The notes: a model not told the origin generated them from the sequence alone. 64,000 nucleotides of DNA from Synoicihabitans lomoniglobus (GCF_029023725.1 NZ_CP119075.1:1607501-1671500); one strand, 5' to 3'; positions 43,754 through 53,514 are shown, counted from the first letter of the stretch. Made by a program: numbers and translations.

Positions 43754-44017
43754 ATGTCCGACCAAAAAACCATCGAACAACGGGTTAAGGAAATAATCGT
43801 TAACCAACTCAATGTGAACGAAGAACAAATCACTCCAGAGGCTTCGTTCCTGGATGATTTGGGCGCCGATTCACTCGATACTGTCGAGCTGATCATGGCC
43901 TTCGAAGAAGAATTCAAGGAAGAGATTCAGGGCGAAATCCCCGAGTCCGATGCCGAGAAGCTTCAGACCGTCGGTCACGTGACCGACTACATCAAGGGTA
44001 AGGCTGGTAACAGCTAA
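43754..44017 (+). CDS. acpP: Acyl carrier protein
   Basis: An 87-residue acidic protein. The phosphopantetheine attachment Ser is in [13 protein letters not shown], the usual DSL motif. It carries acyl chains between the fatty acid synthesis enzymes. ATG 43754 is the start; the open frame upstream overlaps fabG. A rho-independent terminator follows before fabF. Confidence 0.97.
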   Translation: MSDQKTIEQRVKEIIVNQLNVNEEQITPEASFLDDLGADSLDTVELIMAFEEEFKEEIQGEIPESDAEKLQTVGHVTDYIKGKAGNS

Positions 44018-44036
44018 GAATCCCGGCACATTTTTT

Positions 44037-44090
44037 GGCGTCCTATCCGGTCTCGCGAGAGCCTGCGGGTAGGGCGCCTTTTTTGTTTTA
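44037..44090 (+). terminator. Intrinsic terminator after acpP
   Basis: GGCGTCCTATCC pairs with GGGTAGGGCGCC, including G-U wobbles in RNA, around a loop that can itself fold; six T residues follow, then GTTTT. It partly insulates highly expressed acpP from fabF, which starts 22 bases later. Confidence 0.82.
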
Positions 44091-44111
44091 ACCCGACTCT
44101 TCGCTTTTCGT

Positions 44112-45362
44112 ATGCCAACTCTGCCCGACTCGCAACGTGTGGTCGTGACCGGCCTCGGGGCCATTCACGGTCTGGGACATGATCCGGACGCCTTCTGGGC
44201 CAGTCTGGCCGCCGGCCAGCCCGGCGTCGATCGGGTGTCGCTGTTTGATCCCGAACCTTATGCCTGCCACATCGGTGCCGAAGTGCGGGACTGGCAGGTC
44301 GAGGATCACATGGATCCCAAGGAAGCGCGCCGCAACGACCGTTACACGCATTTTGGGTTCGTGGCGGCCAAACAGGCCGTGACTGATTCCGGACTCGATT
44401 TTGACCGGGAAAATCCGGACGAGATCGGGGTGCTGGTGGGGTCCGGCATCGGTGGCATGCTGACTTACGAACAGCAGTTGCGTCGCTTGGTCGAGGGTGG
44501 TCCGCGGCGCGTGTCCCCGTTCACGATTCCCGCGTTGATCGGCAATATTTGTTCGGGCTTGGTCGCGATCCATTACGGCGTGCGCGGACCCAATTTCGGC
44601 GTCGTTTCGGCGTGTGCCACCGCCACGCACGCTATCGGCGAAGCCATGCACATGATCCGTCGTGGCGATGCCAAGGTCATGATTGCGGGCGGAGCCGAGG
44701 CGGCCATCACGCCGTTTGCCTATGCCAGTTTCTGCTCGATGAAAGCGATGAGCACCCGCAACGACGATCCGCAGACCGCGAGCCGTCCGTTTTCCCAAGG
44801 GCGCGATGGATTTATCATGGGTGAAGGCGCGGGCGTTACCGTGCTGGAATCGCTGGAACACGCCAAGGCCCGGGGAGCGCGCATTTACGGCGAAGTGGCG
44901 GGTTATGCGGCCACGGCGGATGCGCATCACATCACGATGCCCGATCCGGAAGGCAAGGGACTCGGCATGGCGATGACGCGGGCGCTGCGCGCTTCCAGCG
45001 TGGCAATTGATGAAGTGGACTACATCAACGCGCATGGCACCTCCACGCCCTACAACGACAAGTTTGAGACCATGGCGATCAAGCGACTCTTTGGTGATCA
45101 CGCCGCCAAGCTCCCGGTTTCATCGACGAAATCCATGACCGGCCACTTGTTGGGAGCGGCCGGCGGTATCGAAGCCGTGGCCTGCCTGAAAGCGATCGAG
45201 CATCAGACGTTGCCGCCCACGATCAATTTGCATGAACCCGATCCAGAGTGCGATTTGGACTACGTGCCCAATGTGGCGCGCGAGGCCCGGATTGACGTGG
45301 TGTTGAGTAACAACCTGGGTTTCGGCGGCCAAAACGCCGCCATCGTGTTTCGCAAGGTTTAG
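44112..45362 (+). CDS. fabF: Beta-ketoacyl-[acyl-carrier-protein] synthase II
   Basis: A 416-residue condensing enzyme. The catalytic Cys is in VSACATATHAIG and the two His in NAHGTSTPYND and KSMTGHLLGAAG, giving the C-H-H triad. The C-terminal SNNLGFGGQNAAIVF closes the thiolase fold. It extends acyl-ACP by two carbons. Start ATG 44112. It follows acpP after a terminator. Confidence 0.96.
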   Translation: MPTLPDSQRVVVTGLGAIHGLGHDPDAFWASLAAGQPGVDRVSLFDPEPYACHIGAEVRDWQVEDHMDPKEARRNDRYTHFGFVAAKQAVTDSGLDFDRENPDEIGVLVGSGIGGMLTYEQQLRRLVEGGPRRVSPFTIPALIGNICSGLVAIHYGVRGPNFGVVSACATATHAIGEAMHMIRRGDAKVMIAGGAEAAITPFAYASFCSMKAMSTRNDDPQTASRPFSQGRDGFIMGEGAGVTVLESLEHAKARGARIYGEVAGYAATADAHHITMPDPEGKGLGMAMTRALRASSVAIDEVDYINAHGTSTPYNDKFETMAIKRLFGDHAAKLPVSSTKSMTGHLLGAAGGIEAVACLKAIEHQTLPPTINLHEPDPECDLDYVPNVAREARIDVVLSNNLGFGGQNAAIVFRKV

Positions 45363-45400
45363 CTATCGCCGCACCGGTGCGATCCGGCTCCGGTGGCGGG

Positions 45401-46033
45401 TTAGCTCAGGGTAGCGAGTCCCGGCAATCCCAGCGGATCGCTCCGATCCACCGGCTGCGTATCCTGATCCTCGGGCAGACTGCATCGTTCGATGAAGCGG
45501 TGCAGCGCGACCCATCCATGCGGGGCCTCACCCTTGGTTTGTTCGAAAATCAAACGGCGACCCGATCGCAGCATCACCTGACTGAGTGCCTCGGAGCGGG
45601 CCGATTTCGCGGGTAACTCTCCGCTGCCGGTGCGGAAATCGATCCACGGCACGAGCGTGAGACGTTCGTTCCACCAGCCCGCGGTGCGAACCACGGCCAA
45701 GTTGCTCTTGGGCCAAATTTCAAAGTGGGTCACAAAATTCCGGGAGTATTGCACCGTGGCGCGGACGAAGAGTATTGCCGTGAGCGCGATGATGCCGGCG
45801 AAGATTCCGATACCGACCGAGAAGGCGGCGACGCCGTGGTTTGGCAGCATCCACCCGAGCGCCACGCCCAGCGCGACCAGCGCTCCGGTGCCAATGACCG
45901 TCGCGGTAATGGCCATGCTGCGGATGCGGGATCCATAGCGATGTCGAAACAACACCGGATGATCCGAGGGAAGGGCCGCCAAAGATTTCACCCGCCGACT
46001 ATACGCGAGGCGTTTTATTCGCAACATACGCAT
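45401..46033 (-). CDS. Two-helix membrane protein, unknown function
   Basis: A 210-residue protein with two adjacent hydrophobic segments in the N-terminal half (about 43-62 AITATVIGTGALVALGVALG and 69-92), followed by a soluble C-terminal domain (VTHFEIWPKSNLAVVRTAGWW, LVPWIDFRTGSG). No family is recognised. The N-terminal start may be at 46033 or one of the later Met codons (46027 or 45916). It is convergent with fabF and transcribed in the same direction as the upstream rpmB. Confidence 0.6.
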   Translation of the reverse strand: MRMLRIKRLAYSRRVKSLAALPSDHPVLFRHRYGSRIRSMAITATVIGTGALVALGVALGWMLPNHGVAAFSVGIGIFAGIIALTAILFVRATVQYSRNFVTHFEIWPKSNLAVVRTAGWWNERLTLVPWIDFRTGSGELPAKSARSEALSQVMLRSGRRLIFEQTKGEAPHGWVALHRFIERCSLPEDQDTQPVDRSDPLGLPGLATLS

Positions 46034-46074
46034 CCTTACGTAAACGGGGAGAACCCGTTGTTCCTTGCGACGAA

Positions 46075-46108
46075 TTCAAAAAAAAACCGCCACCCCAAAG
46101 GTGGCGGT
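46075..46108 (-). terminator. Intrinsic terminator after rpmB
   Basis: On the minus strand AACCGCCACC pairs with GGTGGCGGTT around a 5-base loop and runs into nine T residues. It lies 30 bases past the rpmB stop. Confidence 0.92.
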
Positions 46109-46138
46109 TGAAAAGTGAGGAAGGGAACGCGCGAGCGA

Positions 46139-46369
46139 TCAGACCTTTTGCACGAGGCCGGCCTTGATGGCCTTCACCGAGACCCACATGCGCTTCACGG
46201 TGCCGTTGGGCAGCTTGACGCGGATACGTTGGACGTTCGGCTTGAAGGTGCGCTTCGTGACTTTGGTCACGTGCGTGCCGATGCCGCCGCTCTTTTTGGC
46301 GACACCTTTGCGGTGAATGATGCTGCCCGTGGTAGGGCGCTTTCCAGTAATGGCACAGATTCGGGACAT
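46139..46369 (-). CDS. rpmB: 50S ribosomal protein L28
   Basis: A 76-residue basic ribosomal protein. The N-terminal SRICAITGKRPTTGS and the later KRTFKPNVQRIRVKL match L28. The Shine-Dalgarno AAGGAG lies 8 bases before the ATG, one of the few clear ones in the window. It is followed by a strong terminator and so is probably monocistronic. Confidence 0.97.
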   Translation of the reverse strand: MSRICAITGKRPTTGSIIHRKGVAKKSGGIGTHVTKVTKRTFKPNVQRIRVKLPNGTVKRMWVSVKAIKAGLVQKV

Positions 46370-46433
46370 GGGCTTCTCCTTAGTTAAAAGGGTCGGAATT
46401 AAAGGTTTGGGTCATGCCGAAGCAAGGGGAATT

Positions 46434-47426
46434 TTAGCAAACGTCGCGCCACGCCGTCAGGGCCTGAAATTTCTGCCCAAGGGCCGATGGATGAAGGAGT
46501 TGCATGAGTCCACTTTTTCGCGCCGACAACCCGTGCGCTTCGGATTGCATAATTTCTGCGAGCGCCCGGGCGGCATTTTTTACGAAAAACGCTTCCTGCG
46601 ACAGCACGGGATCCACTTTGAAGCCGGCGTTGTGCAGAGCCGCCGAGAGGTCATCCCAGCAAATATGGCAGGTCAGATCCTGGGCACCGGGGGAGGCCAG
46701 CACATCGGTCACTTGGCGATGGCGATGATAGGCACGCACCGTGCCGTGGGGACATTCCTGGGTGAGTTCGCGGGCGCTCTTGCCGTAGTCAAATGCCACG
46801 AAAAGACCGTGCCAGGGGTGGTCGGCAATTTCCTTCGCCAGGGCGGCGGCGCGAAAGGGCCAGTCCAGTTGGTAGCCGGTCGCAGCGGCCGCAGGTAAGG
46901 CGATGGTCGCAGCGGCCGGGCGGGAGACTTCTTTGACCTGGCCGTCGTCAAGCATCACGCCGCGTTCCAACCAGCCATCGTCCGCTCGAATGAAACGGGC
47001 GCAGGGTTGCGCATCGAAAAGTTCGTTGGAGAACACGACGCAGGGACCGGACAACGTGAGGGCGTCATGGATGCCCACGCGTTTGAGGGCACGAAACGGG
47101 TGCGCCACGTCGTCGAGCACGGACCGGCCGTCTTCGGCGCCGAGTTCGATGAAGGTGTAATCGGCAGGATTCCGGGAACCGAGTTGGGTGCGAACGACCG
47201 CTGTCACCAGCTCGCCGAAAATCGGCCCGAGGGAAGACGCGGTGTAAAAATCGGTGGCGCGGTCCTGGCCGACGCGGGGTCGGTCGGTCGTGTAGTAGCC
47301 GCAAGTCGGATCATAGAGGGCCAGGTCCATGAACTGCTCGAAGGATACAAATCCATCCAGAGGAGCGACGGCTTGGAGGGCGGCGGCGAAGGCGGGAGAA
47401 ACAGTGCGGTCGGTGGATGAACCCAT
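46434..47426 (-). CDS. MidA/NDUFAF7-type SAM-dependent methyltransferase
   Basis: A 330-residue protein of the DUF185 family. The N-terminal SFEQFMDLALYDPTCGYYT and FYTASSLGPIFGELV are its signature; FIELGAEDGRSVLDD is the SAM-binding loop and SNELFDAQP the following motif. The mitochondrial relative methylates an Arg of a complex I subunit; bacterial targets are unknown. It is divergent from the S41 protease gene, whose start lies only 34 bases away. Confidence 0.88.
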   Translation of the reverse strand: MGSSTDRTVSPAFAAALQAVAPLDGFVSFEQFMDLALYDPTCGYYTTDRPRVGQDRATDFYTASSLGPIFGELVTAVVRTQLGSRNPADYTFIELGAEDGRSVLDDVAHPFRALKRVGIHDALTLSGPCVVFSNELFDAQPCARFIRADDGWLERGVMLDDGQVKEVSRPAAATIALPAAAATGYQLDWPFRAAALAKEIADHPWHGLFVAFDYGKSARELTQECPHGTVRAYHRHRQVTDVLASPGAQDLTCHICWDDLSAALHNAGFKVDPVLSQEAFFVKNAARALAEIMQSEAHGLSARKSGLMQLLHPSALGQKFQALTAWRDVC

Positions 47427-47460
47427 TTACAAGAGCGATGCATTGGTCACAGTCGCCGGG

Positions 47461-48738
47461 ATGCTCAAACGGATTCTCACGATCACGACCGGTATGATGA
47501 TCGGCAGCCTCATCGCGATGGGGGTGTTGCATGTGGTCGGAATGTTGGGATTTTCGGGCCACGCGGAGGTCGATGACGCGGCGGACTATTACCGGGAAGT
47601 GCTGGCGTTGGTGGAGAACAGTTACGTCGACGGTGCCCAAACCGACCCGGCGGAAATGACGCGCACGGCGTTGGAGGGACTGCTGGGGGCGCTCGATCCC
47701 CACTCGGAATTTATGCGGGCGCGGGACTATTCCAGCATGCAGGAGGATCTCGACAGCACGTTTGGCGGCATCGGGGTGCAGATCGAACGCCGCGACGGCG
47801 ATGTGGTGGTGATCGCACCGATTTCGGGCACCCCGGGGGAACGGGCCGGTATTCGACGGGGCGATCGCGTGCTCAAAGTCGACGGGGAGAACATGCGGGG
47901 GCGATCGATTGATGATGTCGTGGGTGTGATGCGGGGAAAGCCCGGCACCGAGGTACGCATCGCGTTCGGTCGTGAAGGTCGCGAAACGCCGTTTGAAGTC
48001 ACCATCGTGCGGGAGATTATCAAGGTGGAGAGTGTTTCCGATGTGACACTACTGCCGGGGGGAATCGGTTATCTGCGACTGGTGCAGTTTTCGGAACCGA
48101 CGGCGGCGGAATTTCACGCCGGAATCGCCCGACTCCAGTCCGAAGGCATGCAGGCGTTGATCATAGATGTGCGTAACAATCCGGGCGGTCTTTTGACCTC
48201 GGCGGCGGATGTATTGGAACCGTTCTTTGCAGAGGGGGAGTTGATGGTCTATACGCAGGGGCGGCGGAAAAACGACCGGGAAGAATTTCGTTCCACCAAT
48301 GCCGATGCCCCGTTTGATCTGCCGCTGGCGGTGTTGATCAATGCCGGCAGTGCCAGCGCTTCCGAGATCGTGGCCGGTGCCCTCAAGGATTCCGGTCGGG
48401 CGGTGATCGTCGGCGAGCGCTCGTTTGGCAAAGGTTCGGTGCAAAGTCTTTATCGTTTGCGCAACGGCGAGGGACTGCGACTCACCACGGCCAAGTATTA
48501 CACGCCGAGTGGCGTGGTGATCCACGAACGTGGGGTGGAGCCGCAGGTCGACGTCATCATGACTCCGGAGGACGATGCCAACGTGGCGGTGCAACGGGCG
48601 CGCAGCGACTTGACCGATCCGGTGGAGTTTGAGCAACGCTTCGGCTTTGCCCCGGTGCCCGATCGGCAGTTGGACGCGGCCGTGGCGATATTGAAAGCGG
48701 CACTGCTCGTCGATCAACGCAAGGGTTCGGAAGAATGA
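47461..48738 (+). CDS. S41-family C-terminal processing protease
   Basis: About 425 residues. An N-terminal membrane segment (ILTITTGMMIGSLIAMGVL) is followed by a PDZ domain (about 95-175; FGGIGVQIERR, GIRRGDRVLKVDG) and the protease domain with nucleophile Ser in NAGSASASEI and Lys in RSFGKGSVQ. It cuts proteins at their C termini in the periplasm. I prefer ATG 47461; a GTG at 47413 is possible but overlaps the MidA-type gene. It overlaps tsaD by 4 bases. Confidence 0.92.
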   Translation: MLKRILTITTGMMIGSLIAMGVLHVVGMLGFSGHAEVDDAADYYREVLALVENSYVDGAQTDPAEMTRTALEGLLGALDPHSEFMRARDYSSMQEDLDSTFGGIGVQIERRDGDVVVIAPISGTPGERAGIRRGDRVLKVDGENMRGRSIDDVVGVMRGKPGTEVRIAFGREGRETPFEVTIVREIIKVESVSDVTLLPGGIGYLRLVQFSEPTAAEFHAGIARLQSEGMQALIIDVRNNPGGLLTSAADVLEPFFAEGELMVYTQGRRKNDREEFRSTNADAPFDLPLAVLINAGSASASEIVAGALKDSGRAVIVGERSFGKGSVQSLYRLRNGEGLRLTTAKYYTPSGVVIHERGVEPQVDVIMTPEDDANVAVQRARSDLTDPVEFEQRFGFAPVPDRQLDAAVAILKAALLVDQRKGSEE

Positions 48739-49784
48739 TTTTGGCGCTGGAAAGTTCCTGCGACGAAACCGCGCTGGCGCTGTTTGATCCGGCGCGCGGA
48801 TTAGTGGGGGAGTGGGTGAATTCCCAGATGGCGCTGCACGAACGCTACGGCGGTGTGGTGCCCGATCTGGCGACGCGGGAGCACCTGCGCACCGTTGGGC
48901 CCATGCTGGAGGTGGTGCGGGCACAACACGACCTGGCAGCGGTCAGCCAAATCGCCGTGACGCACGGACCGGGCCTGGCCGGCTGCCTCGCCATCGGCTC
49001 GGCCGCGGCCAAAGCGTTGTCGGTGGCGCTGGGTGTGCCGTTGGTCGGCGTGAACCATCTGCGCGGGCATGCCTTTTCGCCCTTCATCACGTTGCACGCG
49101 GTCGCGCCGGCGGAATTCGAGGCGCGCCTGGCGGCGTTGTTGCCGCATCTGGGATTGGTGGTTTCGGGCGGAAACACGCTGTTGTTTTCGCTCGATACGG
49201 ACCGACGCATCAAGCTCATCTCGTCCACCCGCGACGACGCCGCCGGCGAGGCCCTCGACAAGGGGGCCAAATTGCTGGGGCTGGGCTATCCGGGCGGTCC
49301 GTTGGTGGAGAAGCTGGCGCAGAACGGTGACCCGACGGCCTACGATTTCCCTCGGGGCATCGGCAACAAAGCCGAGTTGGATTTCAGTTTTTCGGGTTTG
49401 AAAACCTCGCTGCGCTATCAGCTGGAGAAAATGTCTCCCGACGAGATTGCCGTCCGCACTCCCGACCTTTGCGCCAGTTACCAGCAAGCCGTAATCGATG
49501 CGTTGGTGCGCAAGTCAAAGCTGGCCCTGCGCACGGGCACATTTCGCAGTATCGGCTTGTCCGGCGGGGTGGCCAACAACCGCCCGCTGCGGACGGCGAT
49601 GAGCACGATGGCGCAACGACAGGGCGTCGCGTGGGTCGCGGCTGAGCCCCGGCACACGGGCGACAATGGCGGCATGATCGCGTTCGCCGCGTGGGTTGAT
49701 CCCACGGTGGCATCAACCGATCCGGTGCGTCTGGAAATTCATCCGAGTCTGCCGCTGGCCGTCCCTGCGGCGAACCAGGACTGA
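48735..49784 (+). CDS. tsaD: tRNA N6-adenosine threonylcarbamoyltransferase
   Basis: A 349-residue ASKHA-fold enzyme that transfers the threonylcarbamoyl group to A37 of ANN-decoding tRNAs. The metal-binding HxxxH is His108-Leu-Arg-Gly-His112 (VNHLRGHAFS). ESSCDETALAL starts the family, and LVVSGGNTLLF and SGGVANNRPLR are further motifs. It requires TsaB (21028-21687) and TsaE. The start overlaps the S41 protease stop by 4 bases. Confidence 0.96.
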   Translation: MILALESSCDETALALFDPARGLVGEWVNSQMALHERYGGVVPDLATREHLRTVGPMLEVVRAQHDLAAVSQIAVTHGPGLAGCLAIGSAAAKALSVALGVPLVGVNHLRGHAFSPFITLHAVAPAEFEARLAALLPHLGLVVSGGNTLLFSLDTDRRIKLISSTRDDAAGEALDKGAKLLGLGYPGGPLVEKLAQNGDPTAYDFPRGIGNKAELDFSFSGLKTSLRYQLEKMSPDEIAVRTPDLCASYQQAVIDALVRKSKLALRTGTFRSIGLSGGVANNRPLRTAMSTMAQRQGVAWVAAEPRHTGDNGGMIAFAAWVDPTVASTDPVRLEIHPSLPLAVPAANQD

Positions 49785-49793
49785 GCCCACGCG

Positions 49794-51272
49794 TTACGCG
49801 TATTCGCGGCGCAGGTTGCTCGGTAGGATGCCAAGTTCTTCGCGGTATTTGGCGACCGTGCGGCGGGCGATTTTGATGCCTTTGCCCTGCAGTTTCGCCA
49901 CGAGTTCCTGATCGCTGTAGGGACGACTGCGGTCCTCAACCGTGATGAGATCGTTGATCATTTCCTTCACGCTGGTATTGGAAACCGAAGCGCCGCCGTC
50001 GGACTGGTAGCCCGGCGTGAAGAAGAACTTGAACTCGAACACGCCGTGCGGCGTGCGGATGTATTTGTTGGCGATGGCGCGGCTGACCGTGGTTTCGTGG
50101 ACACCGACGGTATCGGCGATCTGCGTCATGGTCAGCGGGCGGAGTTTGGAGACGCCTTCGTTGAAAAACTCCTCCTGCACTTTAATGATTTCGCGGGTGA
50201 TGCGCTCAATGGTCTGTTGGCGCTGATCGATCGAATTGATCAGGAACCGGCCGGAACGAATGCGTTCCCGCAGATACTCGCGCTCCTGGCGGGAGAGCGA
50301 ACCCTTCGCGATCATATCCTTATAGGTATTCGAAATTCGGAGACGCGGGATGTAGTCGTTGTTGAGATCGATTTTCCAGATGTCGCCATCACGTTCGACG
50401 GTGACATCGGGCGTGACGACGCGATTGCTGTCGTCGGCAAACCGGCGGCCCGGAGCCGGATCGAGGGTGCCGATTTCTTCGATCGCGAGTTGCACGTCTT
50501 CCAGGCTCGCTCCGGCGCGGCGGGCGATGTCGGGGATGCGGCGGCGGATCAACAGGGGGAAATGATTGCGCACGATGCGGGCGGAGAGCGAGTCGCCGCG
50601 ACCTTTGGAAACGAGCTGCAGCGAAAGGCATTCCTTGAGATCGAGCGCTCCGATGCCGGGCGGGTCGCACGTTTTGAGCAACGCGTGGGCGCTTTGCACG
50701 GCATCGAGCGGCAGGCCCATCTGGAGGGCGATGTCGGAGACCGATTGAGTGAGAAAACCACGATCGTCGAGACTGCCGACGAGGTAGCGCATGGCTTCGA
50801 GCGTCGGTTCATCCACGTCGGCCATTTCGGCCTGACTCATCAAATGTTCCTGGAGGGAGGTGACGCTGACGAGGGAATCGAAAAAGTGCTGTCGCTTCTC
50901 GTCGTCTTCGCTGGTGCGGGGTTGGTTGCCACCCGCATTCGCCATGTAGTCGCGCCAGTCCTGATCGAGCTTGGTGAGGATCTCGAATTCCTTGTCCTGG
51001 GAGAAATCCATTTCGTCGCGACCGGATTGAGCGTCCTCCTCGTTGTTGTTGGACGTGGTGGAGTGCTCCTCACTCGTTTCGCGGTCGATGCTGATGCCCT
51101 CCATGGGCATCTCTTCGAGGGTGGGGTTGGCCTGCAACTCCTCTTGGATGACGGTGCGCAGATCCATCGCTGCGACTTGCAGGATTTTGAGCGACTGCCG
51201 CAATTGCGGCGCCAACACGAGTGATTGGGTCTGGCGTTGACTGAGACCTTGGGAAAAACCGGGACCGGCCAT
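49794..51272 (-). CDS. rpoN: RNA polymerase sigma-54 factor
   Basis: A 492-residue sigma factor of the sigma-54 class. Region I is Gln-rich (LSQRQTQSLVLAPQLRQSL), the middle has the acidic region II (NNNEEDAQSGRDEMDF), and the C terminus has the HTH and the RpoN box ARRTVAKYREELGI. Sigma-54 needs AAA+ activators; none is in the window. It lies 21 bases downstream of a Ser/Thr kinase gene on the same strand, an unusual partner. Confidence 0.96.
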   Translation of the reverse strand: MAGPGFSQGLSQRQTQSLVLAPQLRQSLKILQVAAMDLRTVIQEELQANPTLEEMPMEGISIDRETSEEHSTTSNNNEEDAQSGRDEMDFSQDKEFEILTKLDQDWRDYMANAGGNQPRTSEDDEKRQHFFDSLVSVTSLQEHLMSQAEMADVDEPTLEAMRYLVGSLDDRGFLTQSVSDIALQMGLPLDAVQSAHALLKTCDPPGIGALDLKECLSLQLVSKGRGDSLSARIVRNHFPLLIRRRIPDIARRAGASLEDVQLAIEEIGTLDPAPGRRFADDSNRVVTPDVTVERDGDIWKIDLNNDYIPRLRISNTYKDMIAKGSLSRQEREYLRERIRSGRFLINSIDQRQQTIERITREIIKVQEEFFNEGVSKLRPLTMTQIADTVGVHETTVSRAIANKYIRTPHGVFEFKFFFTPGYQSDGGASVSNTSVKEMINDLITVEDRSRPYSDQELVAKLQGKGIKIARRTVAKYREELGILPSNLRREYA

Positions 51273-51293
51273 AAGTATGGAACGTGTGGTTCG

Positions 51294-52271
51294 TTACGTG
51301 GCGATGGGGCTGCGCACTGGTGGATTTGTGCCAGGTGGCGCGTATCCGGTGAGATCCCGGAGGTAGACACCTAGTTTTTCATTGGTGGGGCCGTAGCGGT
51401 CGGAGTAGAGGTAAACTTCGAGATCGGTCAGCATCTCATAGGCCGTTTGATAGCGGCGGTCGCGGTCGCGGCGGAGGGATTTTTGAATAATCTCCTCGAG
51501 CGCGGGATCGATGTCCGATCGCAGTTCGCTGAACTTGGGCACGGGCATGGTGAGAATGTTGCGGCGGGAATCCAGCCGATCGGGCGCACGGAAAATGTTC
51601 TTCGAAAGCAGCAGTTCCGTCAGCACGATGCCCAAAGCGAAGAGGTCGGCCCGGGCATCCGTCACCGCGTAACTCGCTTGTTCCGGCGACAAGTATTCGT
51701 CTTTGCCCGCGATCACCTTGCCTTCCTCGTTATACATCAGGTCGAGCGCCTTCGCGATGCCGAAGTCGGTGAGCTTCACGTCACCTTCCCAGGCGAGCAG
51801 GACGTTCTTCGGGCCGATATCGCGGTGCACGATGCCGAGCAAACGGCCGCGCGCATCACATTTTTGGTGGGCGTAGGCCAGACCGCGGGCGATGCGAGAG
51901 ATGATGAAAACCGCCATTTCAACCGGGATGGGGCGGTTGAGTTCGCGGTGTTTTTCCAAAAATTGCTCCAAACTTAGGCCGTTAACCAACTCCATCACCA
52001 TGAAGTATTGGCCGCCCACTTCACCCAGATGATAGGTCTGGACGATATTGGTGTGAATCAAGTCGGCGACCAGTCGCGCCTCACCGATGAAGTTCTTTTG
52101 AAACTCCGCGATTGCGGAATACTCTTCACGGATCAGCTTTACTGCCACGCTTTTGCGGAATTGACCCGAACCGTTTTGCAGGGCCTCGTAGACAAGGCCC
52201 ATGCCGCCATCGGCGATCTTGCGCACCATCTCGTAGTGGACCTCGTTAAAGAGATGTTTCAGCTTGCTCAC
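51294..52271 (-). CDS. Soluble Hanks-type Ser/Thr protein kinase
   Basis: A 325-residue protein with a complete kinase domain: G-loop ([12 protein letters not shown]), ATP Lys45 in VAVKLIREE, catalytic HRD with Asp151 in [14 protein letters not shown] Asp169, and YLSPEQ. The HRDxKPxN Lys is replaced by Gly, a change also seen as HRDxSPxN in myxobacterial-type kinases. It lacks a membrane helix or sensor domain. GTG 52271 is chosen; the frame can extend to a TTG at 52307. The tandem position with rpoN suggests co-transcription. Confidence 0.85.
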   Translation of the reverse strand: MSKLKHLFNEVHYEMVRKIADGGMGLVYEALQNGSGQFRKSVAVKLIREEYSAIAEFQKNFIGEARLVADLIHTNIVQTYHLGEVGGQYFMVMELVNGLSLEQFLEKHRELNRPIPVEMAVFIISRIARGLAYAHQKCDARGRLLGIVHRDIGPKNVLLAWEGDVKLTDFGIAKALDLMYNEEGKVIAGKDEYLSPEQASYAVTDARADLFALGIVLTELLLSKNIFRAPDRLDSRRNILTMPVPKFSELRSDIDPALEEIIQKSLRRDRDRRYQTAYEMLTDLEVYLYSDRYGPTNEKLGVYLRDLTGYAPPGTNPPVRSPIAT

Positions 52272-52403
52272 TGCGACCACCCAAGTCGACCCGGCCGAGT
52301 GATGCAAGAAACATAAAATTCATCTAGCACGATTCTTGCTCTTGACGAGTTTGAGAGGACGGCGGGGATTTGACAGCGGACGCAACGCACTCAACTTGGA
52401 GGC

Positions 52404-52721
52404 GTGATCACCTTAACCGAGAGAGCTGCCCGACAGATTGAATCCATGCGCGCCGAATCCGCCTCCGAGGGGCAATTGCTCCGCGTGTTGGTGGAAACCG
52501 GGGGCTGTTCGGGCTTTCAGTATGGCATGTCGTTCGACGAGCCGAAGGCGGATGACCAGACCTTGGAGAGTGAAGGCGTTTCGTTTGTGATCGATCCAGC
52601 GAGCCACGCTTATCTTGACGGTTCCAACATCGACTTCGACGACGGCTTGCAGGGGAAGGGGTTTGAAATTCAAAACCCGAACGCCCAGAGCACGTGCGGT
52701 TGCGGCAAGTCGTTTAACTGA
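52404..52721 (+). CDS. IscA/ErpA-type iron-sulfur carrier
   Basis: A 105-residue A-type carrier. The three conserved Cys are in ETGGCSGFQYG and STCGCGKSF. It transfers Fe-S clusters to apo-enzymes. The start is GTG 52404; the 135-base gap to the divergent kinase start is AT-richer and may contain promoters for both, but no box is convincing. The gene converges on menG/ubiE. Confidence 0.92.
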   Translation: MITLTERAARQIESMRAESASEGQLLRVLVETGGCSGFQYGMSFDEPKADDQTLESEGVSFVIDPASHAYLDGSNIDFDDGLQGKGFEIQNPNAQSTCGCGKSFN

Positions 52722-52746
52722 CGGAGCGTTCGCGCTGGTCTCGTCT

Positions 52747-53454
52747 TCAGCGGATCGGGGCCTTGTGCCCGCCATGCAGCGCGACGATGCCGCCGGTGAG
52801 CCGCTGCACCTCCACCGAGGCGAATCCGGCTGCCCTCATCTCGGCCGCGATACCGTCGTGATCGGGAAACGTTTCGATCGATCCACACAGGTAGTCATAG
52901 GCGCTTTTATCGCCGGTCACGATGCCCGCGATGATTGGCAGGATGTGCTTCAGGTAGAAATAATAGAACGGGCGGAACGCCCGGTAGGGTTGGGAAAACT
53001 CCAGCACCCACAAGCGACCGTCCGGTCGCAGCACCCGGTGAAGTTCGCGCAGGCAACGATCGCGATCGGCCATGTTGCGCAGACCGAATGAAATCGTGGC
53101 GGCATCAAACGTGGCGTCTGCCAGCGGCAGGTTCAAACCGTCGCCCTCGTTGAACGAGACGTTGGCGTAACCGCCGCGACTCGTTTGTTTGACCTCCGCT
53201 TCGTCGAGCATCGGTCGGCAGAAATCCATGCCGTTGATTTGCGTCGCGGCGGGCAGACCGTCGGCGAGGGCAAACGCCACATCGCCGCTGCCGGTGGCGA
53301 GATCGAGCACGTCGCGCGGCGCGTATTGCGCGACGTTGCGGATCAGGCGTCGACGCCACCAGACATCAATGCCGCCGCTGAGCAGGCGATTCGCGAAGTC
53401 ATAGCGACCGGCGATGCGTCCGAACATGGAATTGACGGCTTGAGGATCAGGCAT
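52747..53454 (-). CDS. menG: Demethylmenaquinone/ubiquinone methyltransferase
   Basis: A 235-residue SAM enzyme of the UbiE/MenG family. The signatures are VNSMFGRIAGRYDFANRLLS at the N terminus, VLDLATGSGDVAFAL for SAM binding and FGLRNMADRDRCLREL. It methylates the demethylated quinone in the last step of menaquinone (or ubiquinone) synthesis, so it supplies substrate to ACIII and the bd oxidase. MenG or UbiE cannot be separated by sequence alone. Confidence 0.92.
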   Translation of the reverse strand: MPDPQAVNSMFGRIAGRYDFANRLLSGGIDVWWRRRLIRNVAQYAPRDVLDLATGSGDVAFALADGLPAATQINGMDFCRPMLDEAEVKQTSRGGYANVSFNEGDGLNLPLADATFDAATISFGLRNMADRDRCLRELHRVLRPDGRLWVLEFSQPYRAFRPFYYFYLKHILPIIAGIVTGDKSAYDYLCGSIETFPDHDGIAAEMRAAGFASVEVQRLTGGIVALHGGHKAPIR

Positions 53455-53514
53455 GGCGTGGAAGGGAGGCGGTCGGCGAGTTAGGCGGGTGAGCCTGAGC
53501 TCGACGAGTCGTAA

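Noticed and set aside
45385-45430. tRNA-like GGTTAGCTCAGGGTAGC
   Set aside because: It recalls a tRNA D-arm but no acceptor stem, anticodon arm or T arm can be folded around it, and it overlaps the 3' end of the gene at 45401.
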